NCBI GenBank assembly: GCA_019400425.1
Contig: JAFREE010000087.1
Span: 39,275-103,274, forward strand
Direction: 5' to 3'
DNA length: 64,000 nt
DNA from: Hymenochaete sp. R1
Taxonomy: Eukaryota > Basidiomycota > Agaricomycetes > Hymenochaetales > Hymenochaetaceae
The stretch's first letter is position 1. Each line of letters starts with the position of its first letter. The position numbers were made by a program, and so were the translations under genes. This document shows positions 46,101 through 58,813 of this stretch, one piece after another. The notes below the pieces were generated by a model, which saw only the letters and a program-made list of their open reading frames with translations, did no database searches and was not told the origin of the DNA.

Positions 46101-46988
46101 TAACGCACGCCACTCCTTTGATGATTTCCCCCGAATGCACAATGTACAACCGTTGCTCAATGAACCCAAAACTTCCCAAGCGCACATGTCGAAGGCAACA
46201 TTCAACAGTTGCGCAACTCTTCTACCAGGCCGCATGCCAACATTTCCCGGCTCCAAGCACACAACTGTGATGACTCGTAAATATGAAGTAGATAAAATTT
46301 CGATGTGAAACTCACGATTTGTGACATTACGGTGTAGTACATCCACTCCTTTTGGTTTCCCAGTTGTACCTGTCGGAAGGCGATTAATACTGGATTTTCG
46401 TAACCTTCGGATGAAGTAAACGAAAACCGTACCGGATGTATAAATGACGTAGATGCCATCATCAGGGGAAGAAATATCCTCAACTTGGCCATGGGAAAAG
46501 GTTGGGTCTGCAATACGCTCAAATGCGTCTTCCAGGACGAATGCGGTGCGACCGGCGAGCCGGCCGTAGAAATCGCGTAACGTTACGATCACTGCTGGTT
46601 TCGAGTCTTCGATAATGAAATCCAAGGTGGATTGGGTAATAATGTCACCGTCTAACGGCACATATTGCCCACCAGCCTTCAAAATCCCCAGGATACCAAC
46701 GATCATGGAAATGGACCTCCGAACAAGAAAGCAAACCCGAGCTCCAGGTCGGACTCCCAGGCTTCGCAAGAGAACCGAAATGTCATTTGACTGACGGTCG
46801 AGTTCTTCGTACGATATTGAAGAACCCAAGTACTCAACAGCTATGGCATTTGGGGTGGACCTCGCATAGTGTTCAAATGCGTGATGAACACATTTAAATG
46901 GAGGCTGAATGACCTGACCGAATCCGAAATCGAAGAAAGACTTTTGGTCGTCAAAGGACAAGCTGCTGAGTTGTTGGATACCGGACAT
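43110..46988 (-). CDS. Adenylation domain / membrane / FNR-like oxidoreductase fusion (NRPS-like)
   Basis: The N-terminal half is an ANL-type adenylation domain that should activate a carboxylic or amino acid as AMP ester: SISYEELDRQSNDISVLLRS, ILKAGGQYVPLD, YVIYTSG joined across an intron to TTGKPKGVDVLHRN, LNVAFDMCAWEVLGSL, FFNSCGPTE, MFNTGDLGRW, LEHLGRVDDQVKIKGFRVEL and LTKNGKIDKRML. No carrier (thiolation) domain follows. Instead come a Ser/Pro/Lys linker and five or more membrane helices (FGMVFIVNIAVLIATFIRH, SGVIWLLAFTVQATSEL, TYFVLSLLIGIIVFAFP). An FNR-like C-terminal part has VFVATGSGIGPCAPCIL (NAD(P)-binding G-x-G-x-G-P) and YDTRTHGKPDMVKLTY, then GMMSRGIPAFGAIWDS and the stop at 43110. 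The start at 46988 (MSGIQQLSSLSFDD) is chosen over an upstream in-frame ATG at 47054. Product and substrate are unknown. Confidence 0.85.
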
Positions 46989-49033
46989 CCTTGGGGTGGG
47001 GCGACGATGCAGACTTACAACTATCAAAGTCCAAGTAAATGTGCCGTTTTTCACTTGCTTTTATATGTGGAGCATGGCGAGAGGGCGCTGATAGAAGAAT
47101 ATGGCGCCAACTCAAGAGCAAGAGAGGAGGTCATGCTTGATCATCTTCAATAGCAGAAGCGGATAGGAGCAAGCCTACAAATGCGTGTGCCTTGTGCTCA
47201 GAGAGCACGGAACCGGGGTTATCCCGTCATATTCGCGAAGCAGATAGATTCCATAGGTTTGACGAGAAGATGGGCAGAGGAAATGAGGGTTTAAAGACAA
47301 AAAAATCCGGTTATGCGGGGGCAAGCATTGGGTAAGAAGGCGGAATTTCATAAGCTCAGCGCACCATCATCGGCAAGCGACCCTGGTGGACGATGCCATG
47401 TGAAGCTGTCGCTCGCAGAGAAAGCTGGACGACCGCACCGATATCGAACCGGAATTTCAGTCTTCGTGAGCGCACTGGAAGTTCTATACCACACTAGGTA
47501 CTGAGACTCCCACCGGGCACACGTGCAACGTCACGCATGAACTGAGGCTGCGATTAGACTAATTTATTTTTAGAAGCGTCTACAAACTCGCCTGATGATG
47601 CCGCGCCTTCTTCCCGCGTGATTCCGCCGACTCTGACAGTCAACCCAAGTTGCTTTGATGTATGACATAGATCTTAGGACGCCATTCGCTGTGCTTGGTC
47701 ACACTCCGAACTTAAAGCGATAGGGAGAGTCGTGAAAGCGCATGGTGCCACTAAACAAATTAGTCGTATTCACCAATCGCAGCTCCCGAATGATGGCGAG
47801 CCGTCAGCTCGCAGAGATAAAACCCGCCGCCAGTCAGCCTGTACATCGGCGAATGTACAACTATCCATGTTTGCCTCTCGGCGAGCAATGGAAGAGCAAG
47901 TATTTGTCTTGTGATGTCGAAGCAACGATTACGAGTAACACAGGGAATTGTTCAATCCCTCGCACGGATGTTCCTCAAGATGCTTAAGAAAAGCGCGGGA
48001 GTAGCTAAGCCGCTCAAAAAGTCAGTCTCAAAGGTATCGAAGGATGGTTGCTGTGACTCACACGCCTTGCCGGAACGAAGCTATAGCACTTCAAGTCTTG
48101 CAAACATTGCGCTTTATCAAGACTTAGCACCCTTCCCATAAAAGAGCCAAGAAGATACGAACCGCACTATACCATTCGCCTGCTACAATCAAAACTTTAC
48201 TGTTGAAAAAGCTGAAAAGTGCAGAGATGTTGGTAATGAGGGTGGCAGACGCATAGTGACATTGGAATTTCTTTTATATGTGAATGATTTGTTTGCGGAG
48301 GGGGGTGGGGCAAGAGGCAAAGCGAGCGAGAAAGAGGGGATCCTCAATGATGCCAGTCTTATATGTGCATCCTAGCCCACCCATTCTCAATAAACTCGAG
48401 CGAATTTCGGGTCATCATAAGTGCGACATTCGGGTCCTTCTCCACTTCGAACGCTGCGGCCATGGCCGCCAAACCGCCGCAGACTCTGACCAGATTGATT
48501 TCTCGGAAGCGGGGCGCGAGATATAACCGACATCCATACTTTGGGTTTGTTTTGAGTACGTACACTATTCGACGGCTACTTCCAGCTACTTGCACAAACA
48601 GCGAGATGTTGAAAATCATAACGTTTGGTTGAGTATCATGCCTAATTGATACTCAGAAGAAACTCATCAGAAGGATAAAACCAATACGGTAAGATCATGA
48701 GGCTCTTACCCAGAGAGACAGACGCCGGTGCTTGCATTATTGGAGTCTGAGCTCCTAACCCGAAAGATTTAGTTCAAGAGTCAGACTTCAGAATCAAATA
48801 GAAAGTGGTTTTAGTTCTGGCAACGAATTCGAAGCACGAGGATACTCCTCGGAGGAAGCAAGAGTAGCCCGGCGTTCAGAAGTCAGTTGACCCGAAGCTT
48901 AACCAACCCCCGACCGAACGGACTGCAGTTGGCCTTTATCTGCAAAAGAAGTCGGTGAAAGGAAGCGCGCAGAATAGTCAATTTGATTTGCCAGTCGGTG
49001 GCTTTAAGTTGTATGAAACCCTGTGGTTGGAAG
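46989..49033. other. Gene-poor 2-kb spacer
   Basis: The longest gene-free stretch inside the gene-rich part. Several open frames of 60-90 codons exist on both strands (for example 47313-47504 +, 47742-47987 +, 48359-48619 -), but none shows a recognisable family, a consistent splice structure or a good start context. It must include the promoter of the adenylation fusion gene. CpG dinucleotides remain frequent, so this does not look like the right-end repeat DNA. Confidence 0.45.
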
Positions 49034-52000
49034 TTACACTACACGTTGCCTTTCTATTATAGACTTTTGTCTCGCGTCACGAGATACACGCCTGCCAATT
49101 CTTTAGATATCTATACGAATTGGTTCTCGCCTGACTCACCAATAATACTCCATGACATTGGCTTGCCCGAGTTTCCGGAGAAAGTTCTCGTCATGCGTGA
49201 TAATGATCAGCTGGAAATTTGCGTGATTTTTGCGCTCATTGATAATACTATGCATACGGTGAGTTTGACAAACACTTTCAAAGAGAGCGTCACACTTACT
49301 CAACGAGACTGCTTGCAAGGGCATCGATGTTCTCGATATCCAGTGCGTTAGTAGGTTCGTCAAGCGCGAGGATACCACAATTTTGCCCGAAAGAGTCTGA
49401 GAGCGCGAGCCTTATGATGATTGATGCCAGCATCTTTTGACCGGCAGAGCAGCGCCCGCGCATATCCATTTCCACCTGATCTTTGGTCATGACAACCTGT
49501 GCCGGGCTAGGAATGAGCGCGGATTAAAACTAAGTTCTGAGACTTACACGATAATTATAAGACCTTTTCGATGCACCCCCTTCTGCGTCTGACCGAATCC
49601 TAATACCGTCGATGTCTGTTTCATTCTAATGAGACAGGGCTAAACTAAATAGAAAGCACAAGACTGACCAGTGCCTTGGTACGTCTTGTTCCAAAGATAT
49701 CTCATGGTATCGTTAACTTCTTCCATCTTCAAACTGTGATACTTCATAATTGCACTAAAAACGGATCAGGGTCGGATAGCTGTCACGTTGCATAAATCAC
49801 TCACTTATCGAGAGCCTTAGCATATTTTTCCAGATCATTGTTGGCCATGTCGGACATCTACGTCTCCCGTGGGATCATTCGGATGTTACATGTACAATAT
49901 CTCGTACCTTCACTTTGATTAGTTGCTCAGTATAGGATTTCTGCACGTCTTTAAATTCGACAAGATCCTTATCCCTTTCGCTTAATTGGTCCTTTAGAGA
50001 GCTAATTTCACCACCAAGCCGCGAGTACTGGCGAAGAGAATCATTGACAAAACAGAAAGCTTGAGTAATTGGTCAAGCGTACCTCGGCTTCCATATCACC
50101 CTCGCGCTTCTTCTGTAAAGCATACTTTTCATCAAACTGACGACGCGCTTTGGCCGCTTCCTCCATATCAAATGCATCTATTTTCTCTTTATTTTCCTTG
50201 ATGGCCCTCCTCAATTTTCGTATCCGCTCGTTATCACGAAGGTTGGAGAGAAAGCTGTCACTTTCATGAATTTCCTTTTCGCATTTGCTTTTAGCTTTTC
50301 GAATTTCTTCAATAGCGCGTTCCTGTTCAGCGATATTTTCTTCGCTGGTTAAGATGTCCGCCTCGCATCTTTCGAGCGCCTTCCCACGTTTGTTTCTCAC
50401 GAACCTTCAAATTGTCAGTAAATTGCAATTGCGAAATGAAGGGGCTTACAGTTCGATATCCTTGTTTGATCTGCCAAAGGAATCAGAGCTTCGCCGTACC
50501 TGTTCGCATTGCTCTTGTGCACGTTTAATGTTTAGGGAAGATTCTTCCTTTAGAAGATCGTATTCGCGTTGCAGTTTTTCGAGGGGTAGAGCATTCGTTT
50601 TTATTTGTTCGCTCAGCCCCTACTCTGAGTCAACACGAGGAAAGGATATTTCAAGAAGAGACTGGCCTTCAGTTTGGCACTCGAAGCTTCAAGTTCGTGC
50701 CGTTGTTGTGAGAGCTTGGATTCAAGCGTCTGAAGTTCGCGGACCTTGAACTCCAGGCTGCTTTCTTGCAATTTGATCGCATTGTGCTCGTCCTGTTGGC
50801 GCCTAAGGCGATTGATTTGTTGCTCGCGGTCATTTTGAGTACCGAGCTTTTCTTGCTCAAGTCGGTGTCTGCGCCCAGGTGAGACAATTATGACACATAA
50901 CCAACCCACTCACATTTGCACTTTTAGACCATTGAGCTCATCTTGGACATCATCTGCTGTCTTAATCGAACCCGAATTGGAAAGTCCGTCTTCAAGGCGT
51001 TTTATCTCGAATTCGAGCTTCTCGATAATTTTATTCGACTCTGAAGCGAGAGTTGACTGCTGCTTGAGTATTTGAAGATCCTTTGATTCTTGGCGGACTC
51101 TATCTAATTGCTCTTGTGCCTATGGAGGAGTCAGCTACTGATCTAATAGAGACAAATACACACACAGACTTCTTCTTTCGAGGCCATCAGTTCTGGCAGA
51201 CGTGTTTCGTCTTGCTTCAATTGGTCCTCGAGCTGTGGTACATCCCGCGTCCTAAGTACTTCCCGTGCCATTTCTGTCTTCGCGAGTTCGCGTAATTCTC
51301 GAAGTTCCTCTTCCCATACTTCTGCCTCGTCTTTGAGTTTCTCCTGTTCTTCAGGTTTCAGGCTTTGGACTTGATCTGCCAGCTGCAAGTAAGGTGAGTT
51401 AGCATCCCAATAGAATTAGAAAATAGCTCAATCCACATTTTTCTCAAATTCGTGCATCTCGTGATCGTCCAAAGATCGGTTGCAAGCGGTACATTTCTTC
51501 AGCCGACGGCCCTGGGAGAGTAAGAGTTCGTACACTTCTTTCCTTTCCTTTACAGAGGACGTTGTCCTAGGTTGACATATTGAGTGAAGGAAAGATAAGT
51601 CCTGCTAGAACTCACGTTCTTCTGAGCTCCAACTCCGCTTCTGCTTCGTCGATAGCCGTCTGAACAGAGTCATGCTCACTGAGTCGAGATAACAATAGAT
51701 CATCCAGCTCTTCAAACTAGTCAGTCACACCTTAATCCGAAAAGAAAATAGGGCATTAAGCCTACCCTTCAGTTCCCTTTTCTTTTCCTTCAGTTGCTTT
51801 GACAGAGATGTAATATTTGATTCGATATGCTTCACAGTCGCGTTCAAGCTATTGAAATGGCTTTCCGCTTCCACCGATTCTTTTTCTTTGTCCCTAGAAC
51901 AATTTAAGCGTATCATGAAGCAGGGATCAGTTTACCGCATACCGGAGCGTCCTATCTACGTCGCTTTCCATAGCCTCAATGCGTAATTCGAGTCCTACGA

Positions 52001-54114
52001 GTCGCCGGAAGCGGATTTTACTCCTTTCAATGACATCTTCGATGTCCTGACGTTTCCTTTTGATTTCGGTTCGGTTGATATCGAGCTTTGCACGGGTATC
52101 TGCTTGGAGACTGAGATTCCTAAGTTCTAGATTCATTCCATCACGCTTCTCTTCCAGAGCCCTTATGCTGTTTACAGTGTTCTGAATACGATCTTCGTAA
52201 GAAGACTCTCTGATCTGTTCTTTGACTTTTGCGATCCGGGAGTCCTTGTCTTCGATATCAGCTCGCAGAGTAGCAAGTTCTCGCGGAAGGGATTGTCCCA
52301 ACGTGATTGTCGTCTCCGTATCTGATATGGACCTTTGTAGCCGGGACTGTGAGATGAACGGCTCTGTTGGCTCAGTTTTGTTTCAACTGTTATGCTCTCA
52401 CGTACAATATTCTCCTGTAGATTTGCCCTTTGTTGCTCCAACAATCTGTGGTCGGTGCGCAGTTTGGCTTGTTCATCGCGGAGTTCGGCAAGTTTAAAGT
52501 TTCCGTCAGTCTAACGGCAAAACCTTGCTCTCAGTGCATAAGGAGTACAACTTCGAAGATAAAAACTCACCTCAAATTTCTCCAAGTCTCCCAGTGACTT
52601 GCGAAGTAGTTCTTCGAGCTGCGATCTGAATTGCATCAGCCGCTCTCTATCGAACGGCGGTGATTCAAAGCCTCTCAAATGAAACTGTTCTGCGATTCGT
52701 TGTATTTCTTTATCGCGCTCTTCAACATCTCGTGCGTGTTTCTGCGTTAAGACTTAATGGCGGGTAAAGGACTGGCAAGGATAGGTGCAACGTACTTTCG
52801 CCTCGGCTTCCAAAGCACCTCTGTCTTGACGCAAGGCCATCAGCGAGTCACGGGAGTTCTGGAGATCCTCGAGGGTATCCTCAAGCCTTACTGTCTCTTG
52901 CTTAAGATTATTTTCGGCATCAAGCTTGTATTGATCGAAGTTCTTTCGGCGCTCGGCTAGCTGTTCATCCGACTCTTCAGAATTCAAGTCATTACACAGC
53001 GCAGGGGAAGACAAGTCGAAAATAAGAACCTGTGAGCTCCTTGACATGCAACTTGATATCCACTAACTCTGAGTTGTACCGATCGACGTCATCCTGGAGA
53101 TGCTGAATTTCCATGTATTTTTCGCGGAATTTCGTAGCAGACTCGTAGAAATTCTTGTTTGAAGCAATAAGCTGGTCGCATTCATTGCGGATTGACTCAT
53201 GTCGCATCTCCTTTAGTGAGATATTTGTCTGCAGCTCGTTGATCTTCGATTTTAGCTTGTCAGCATGTGCTTTCTCTCTGAAAAGCGATTCAAGGCGTTC
53301 CTTGTCGACTTTGAGGTCGGCTACACGTTCTTTTCTCAGGGCTTTAATGTTATCAAGAGCTTTGGTGTATCTAAAAATGGCTGAGAAAGGTCAATGGAGT
53401 CGTGTGTAAGCAACGCACCTTGTTGCCTCAAATATGTCATCAAACTTTTTCTTCAGCGTCGAGGGCTCAGCCAGTGGCCAATACGAATCCTCTTGATGGC
53501 AGAAAATGACATTCTCTAGAACAGCTTTCGACACGCCCAGAAGATTTGGAATCTCAGCATCTATTTCTGCGCACTTAGTAGAGATTGTTGCCCTCTTTTA
53601 AATCCACAAAGTCGGCGAGGGTTCGTGAGATCGAACCGCGTTTAGGAGAAGCATGAATACACACCTTGCCGTTCGATGCTCCATCGGCCAGAGACAAGAT
53701 TCCTTCTAGCGTTTTCATGGTCAAGCCGGTTGTCTTCTTCATGGTGACAGACAGATTTCGAACAGCTAGCATCCGTTGGCCATTGGCAGCCACGAACCTT
53801 AATTTCACTTGTGCTTTCACTTCCTTCTCATTTGCCATCTTTGGATCATGGACGAAGGCACCACCTCTCGAGTTCGGCGGTTGGTCACCCGTCGTAGCAT
53901 ATTTGAGGCATTCTATGATAGTCTAAGATTACGACAACGATGGCAAAGACTTATCAAGAGATGGACGGCGTAAGTTGGACGGTTTGCTTACAGTTTTGCC
54001 TGAGCCGTTATGTCCTACGATAACTGTCACTGGCGAAAAGAATTCAATGACAGCGATGCTCTTATCATCGAAGGAGCGTATGCCACGAATGGCGAGCTTG
54101 TTCAGCGAAGCCAT
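49034..54114 (-). CDS. RAD50: DNA double-strand-break repair ATPase Rad50
   Basis: Rad50 is the SMC-like ATPase of the Mre11 complex. The start at 54114 reads [20 protein letters not shown], then the Walker [14 protein letters not shown] (near 54000). Long coiled coil follows through about 20 small exons. The zinc hook, [18 protein letters not shown], has its CxxC at 51482-51493. The second coil leads to the ABC signature [20 protein letters not shown] (near 49440-49480), the Walker [14 protein letters not shown], and [19 protein letters not shown] with [20 protein letters not shown]. The stop is at 49034. Both ATPase halves, the hook and the family ending are present, so the gene appears intact. 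Confidence 0.96.
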
Positions 54115-54327
54115 ACTAACGCTGCATTAGGATGAAGGGGAGCAAGGAGCAAGGGCATGCGAATAACACCGTCTCACGTCTCACTCGGCGCGTGACCGTG
54201 ACGAAGCGCGTAAGATCACACATGTACATGAATCAGTATCGAGCATCGATGGAATTAGAAAGTACAGGGGTTTGCGGGCCTAAGTTCTACATTGCAATAT
54301 GAATAAATGCTAAGAGAAATTTGGACT

Positions 54328-54962
54328 TTAGTCTGTCTCCATCAAGTCTTGGCCTCCTGAACCACTGTGAGCATCAGAAGTAGTCACGCCTCCAGGAGAG
54401 AAATTCCAGGTTAAAACGCTCTCAGGATCTTCCAACAATGAATTGACGTTATTAGCGAATTCTTCGTCGCGGGCAGGTGACGCATCCTGGAAATAGTGAG
54501 TGGGTTGTCAGCATACTGCAAGCTCGGAAAAATACATATCAAATGCATTTACCTGGAACCAAAACTACACGGGAAAGAGTTAAATTATCAGTGAATATCC
54601 TAATGCATAAAGATCTGGTAAAAGGAACTTACAAAATGTCTCTCGTTGGAGGACGAAAACTTGAGAACATACGCTCGCCCTCCTGGTGCCTCCGCCACCT
54701 TGGTGAACGATGCATCTTGTGCAAAGACAATCAAGTCCTGAAATTCTTTGGGGTGAGCATTTCAAGGTTACCTCACAGCGAAAGGTGATATACACACGTC
54801 TGGAATTTCTCCTGTCTCCCTGTTCTTCCATTGAAAATGCAGAAGACCGTCTTCATTGTACATTGAGATTGCACCTTTGGTGGCAATCGCATCGAGCGTA
54901 TTGGTGCCGTGTCTTCTTTGATAGCGACCAGCCTTGAAAGCGAGAAGAGGGTCAGATGCCAT
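54328..54962 (-). CDS. RPN13: Proteasomal ubiquitin receptor Rpn13 (Pru domain)
   Basis: Rpn13 docks ubiquitylated substrates on the 26S proteasome through a Pru (PH-like) domain. Exons read MASDPLLAFKAGRYQRRHGT, GLLHFQWKNRETGEIPDV, DLIVFAQDASFTKV, GGRAYVLKFSSSNERHF, FWFQ and ARDEEFANNVNSLLEDPE, ending LMETD at 54328. This is the Pru domain plus a short acidic tail, without the C-terminal DEUBAD region of animal ADRM1, as in yeast. FWFQ is encoded by a 12-nt micro-exon at 54553-54564. Divergent from the SCOC-like gene. Confidence 0.9.
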
Positions 54963-55173
54963 CGCAGGCTAGCTACTGACGACAAAGTGTAAATAAAAGA
55001 GACGAATGTGAGGATTGCGGTAAGAGAGAAAGTGAATTACGGGCAGGCCTCTGCTCTGGTTTCGGTTGCAGTTTCAGTGACGCGCGTTCACAAGCTAAGC
55101 TGATGACGTAATCAAGCACCCATCATCAAGACGGTTCAGAATTGTAACCGTCGGTCTCATTGATACCACCACC

Positions 55174-55528
55174 ATGTTCGACGACGACGCCGCGGCATGG
55201 AGTATACCAGCCTCATCAACGGGGAACGTCGTACAAGACGCATTAAAGAAAGAGAAGGTTATGTCGTAAGTGTCCAATAATTTAATTTTGATGAAGTGAG
55301 CGCATTCAGGATACGTTTAGCGATCTATTGGCGTCCCAGAACGCCTTGAGAAGTACGTGAAAGCATGGGCTCTCCGGCCTCAAAATTGCTAAGATAAAGT
55401 GATTCTATATAGCACTTCACTCTAAAGTGAAAACGGTGCAAGGAGACATCGAAAAACTTAGCTCGGGCAATGCAACATTGCAAATGTATATCGATAACTT
55501 GACGATGCAGATGGCAAAGAGGAGATAG
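55174..55528 (+). CDS. Short coiled-coil protein, SCOC/Slo1-like
   Basis: Three small exons, 55174-55265, 55321-55352 and 55413-55528, keep one frame and give 79 residues. An acidic start (MFDDDAAAWSIPAS) leads into a single heptad-rich helix: DLLASQNALRTLHSKVKTVQ, then GDIEKLSSGNATLQMYIDNL, and a basic end MAKRR. The N-x-x-L-Q-x-Y-I-x-N-L core is the SCOC signature. SCOC/Slo1 proteins bind Arl1-type GTPases at the Golgi. No long reading frame covers it, so it is easily missed. Confidence 0.7.
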
Positions 55529-55786
55529 AATCATAGCTTGTTGTTGTCGTAGTGTCAGATAGTTTTCACTATATATGCGTGCACGGGCGTCATATCTATG
55601 TCCCAGCACTGTTTGTAGGACGAAGTTGAATCCATCTTGTAAGTCTCAGTAGCCGTCATAGTGATCCGAAAGCTTCGGAAGCGCTAACGTAGATCTGCGC
55701 GAAGATCTTCAACTGAAGACTCCTCTGTCCCATCCCAACTTCCTTTCGTTTGCACCCTACATCCGAGTCCTTTAGCTTTTGCTTGC

Positions 55787-58599
55787 ATGCTTTCTGCTTC
55801 GCTCTTAAAGCATGACATAAAGCTCGCTATATCTCCCAAACATCTACATCGGCTATGCGTTCAGCCTCGTTCTATAACAGCGTGTAGTGCCGCGGACCGG
55901 TCGCGCTACTTTGCGACATCGCGTAAACCAGAGGGAGAGCAGGACATTGGTGAGCACTCGCCATTCATATTATCGCCGGCTTCATGAATTTACTGTTAGT
56001 GTGCTTGTCAGGTAGCCGTAAAAAGGAAAAGCGAGCGGCGGAAACCAATCTAAGCCATGGTGCAAGACTAGAACAACTGAAATACGCAAAACCGCCGGAA
56101 GGCACAAGAGCCGAAAAGCGGGACGCAAAAAAAGCACTACAGAAGTTCATCCGAGTCGAGAAAGACAAGCTACTGTCCAAAAGGAAAAATAAACAGAAAA
56201 CGAAGTCAAGCACTACGACTACTTCGATAGATGATGACCCTAAAGAAATGAATAGAGATAGTAGCTTCATCGTTGATCAGTGGGTGGAGGATTTGAAAAA
56301 TGAACGTAAGTACTGGAGAAGATTGAAAAGAGGGGTCGGACTCTGACCGGTATTGTCATTTATAGAGCTCAGACCTCAATCTACATCAGCGGGGAGCAGT
56401 GGTCAGAGCAGACGAAACGCAAAACATTTTTCACGATCGACCCCCCACAGTCGGCGGGTAGAAGGCCTACTGGAACATACGCAAGATGATACATTGCAAG
56501 GTACCATACCGTAAATTGCTTCACAACACATTTCTCATAATCCTTGTACATAATCCTTATACAGAGATCAAGGATTCAACATCGCGTGCAGGCGTACCGG
56601 TTCTTGCTCACGGACTCGATAGAACCCTTTTCAAGTATGTACAACCAATATTGGGACTACACACAGACAATCCATGCCACTTTTCTTCTTGCTCAGTGAA
56701 GGTGTTCATTGGATACAGGATCCGCGTACGGCAGTCTACAACTTTACACCCTATGTGCAAGCGATACCCAATATCAAAGACTTCGCGTTCGAGAGGCTGG
56801 AACCCTTCGCTCCAAGTTCTCGAGATCGTGTATTACGCGACCTAGCTATGAAAGAGCGCAAACGATTTGCTGGGTCGACGTCGTCGCTGTCGGGCCTTCT
56901 CAGTCACATATACTTCCTCGTTTCTCGTTTCAAACCAGTTAGACTTTGGGGATTGCCCGAGCCCTTTACTAAAATGGCGAGCTATTATTATTGATATGTT
57001 ACTGTGTTACAACTAATTTCCTTTCTAGTCTAAGAAATTTACGCCTGGTCAACGAATGCCTTCTGCAGTATTCTTTAGAAACCTTGATGGGGTATACATG
57101 ATAGACTCTGATAGCACTGACGATGACGATGCACGCTGGAATGTGTTGTGCTACATGGTGCGTACCTTTGGTCAGTGATAAAAGCATTTGTTAATTGCGA
57201 TGTAATACCAGGGCACCATGTTAGAAAGCTTTTTGACACTGCCTAAGGCCAAATTTGGAGAGTTACTGCACTCAGTCAACTCAGACCGACCAGTCGAAAA
57301 GCAAAGAAGCTCCTATAGATACTCTAAGGTAATCGCTATTCTAACTGCCTGATTTAAGTTTTTGATGCCCTGGCACCAGTCGAATAGCTTTGTGATGCGC
57401 TCGCAGCTCGATTGTATAGATCCGCGTCTACCTGGGACTGGCGTATTCGATATTAAAACAAGAGCAGTCTTGCCCATACGGATGGATAAGCTCAACTTCA
57501 AAGTAAGGTGCACACAATTTTATCGAAATCGAGGACTCCTTATGTGACTATTGACTTTAGGAAAACTCGACATATACCATTGATTCTCTGCACGGCAAAA
57601 TCAAGAGTTTTGATAGAGAATATTACGATCTTATCTGCTCGGCGTTCCTGAAATACAGGTCTGTGGATTCTTGTCATTATATCAATCGATAACTGACGTG
57701 CGATAGCTTCCAAGTGCGGATAGGTAACATGGATGGCATCTTTCTTGCGTACCACAACACTGCTCGGATGTTTGGATTCCAATATCTGCCTTTAGAAACA
57801 ATCGATGCACATATATTTGGTTCTGACACTGGGCGCCCGGTTAAAGCTTCGGAAGCAGGGAATCGAGTCTTTGATAAATGCGTTAAACTCCTAGAAGTCA
57901 TCGCGGAAGAAGTGACTAACTGTTTTCCAGGAAAAGTATGTGCTCGAACCTGTTTTGCTGGCATACCGTCTTACTTTCATTATTGACATGCAGACCGTCG
58001 CGTGTCTCGCCGAGACGTACAATCCCAATGTAATGCATCTTTGGGTGCAACCCGTAGAAGATTCAAAGAACTTTGGTCCGGATGAGATACCTATGATCGA
58101 CTCGGATACCGATCGACCAATCATCCAATTAGACGTCCGAGTTGGGAACTATGTCGGAGGGGAGCGAGCCGCGAATCCTACCAGCGTATTTTCATCGTCA
58201 AAGCCTTGTGTGTATGATTCACTGGTCATTTTCGCAATCTATTGACATCGTCTAGGGTCCATCCATTGGTCTATATCGCGCTCTGCACTGAAACCTAGTG
58301 CTATATCAAGGAATCTTCGAGCAGCAAAGGAAAGAAAGTATCGACCCATGATTTACCCTAATGGCGTGGGAGCAGACAATATCGAATCCTTCTTGAAGAA
58401 AATCGGATTTGGAGACCCTTCGGCTATTCCGGACTTGAAGCATTTCATTGAAGCGGACAAAGGGATCGAGAATTATCGACGGATAGCAAAAATGGGTACG
58501 CGGGAAACTTTGAAGGATTCTGCGGAGTGGAAGATTTGGAAGCAATCAAATATAGACGATCCACATCTTCATTTACCTTTTGACCAAGGGGAAGATTGA
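55787..58599 (+). CDS. PET127: Pet127-like mitochondrial RNA-processing protein
   Basis: Pet127 is a matrix, membrane-associated factor for 5'-end processing and turnover of mitochondrial RNA; the fold is PD-(D/E)xK-like. The start MLSASLLKHDIKLAIS gives a presequence. A basic Lys-rich region follows (AEKRDAKKALQKFIRVEKDK). The conserved core reads VPVLAHGLDRTLF, GVHWIQDPRTAVYNFTPYVQ, PSAVFFRNLDGVYMIDSDS, FVMRSQLDCIDPRLPGTGVF, DIKTRAVLPIRMD and RIGNMDGIFLAYHNTARMFG. It continues with VACLAETYNPNVMHLWVQPV and the ending HLHLPFDQGED at 58599. The D-x-R/D-I-K-T-R-A block is the nuclease-like motif. Ten or so introns of about 50-60 nt. Confidence 0.93.
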
Positions 58600-58813
58600 C
58601 CGGAAGGTTGTTGGATGCAAGTAAGGCGTTTTTTCCCCTAGATATAGTACTAGACTGCGTCACTTTCAATACTTAATCAGTCTACTTGTTCGGGCGGAAC
58701 AGTAGTGAACACTCCTTTCTTCCTCATTTCACCACCGATCTTCTACGTACATTTATAGTCGCAATAATATACAGTCGCTCACGGCGCAAGTGTGACAACA
58801 ATCTAGAAGTCAT

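Noticed and set aside
47313..47504. Plus-strand frame of 63 codons
   Set aside because: Basic composition, no family match, no convincing continuation across splice sites.
47570..47665. Short peptide ending in SCFDV, resembling a CaaX mating-pheromone precursor
   Set aside because: Asp in the CaaX core is atypical, there is no good start exon, and no pheromone receptor or homeodomain mating genes are nearby.
48359..48619. Minus-strand frame of 86 codons with a protein-like look (FREINLVRVCGGLAAMAAAF)
   Set aside because: No family recognised, no splice partners and poor start context; treated as chance.
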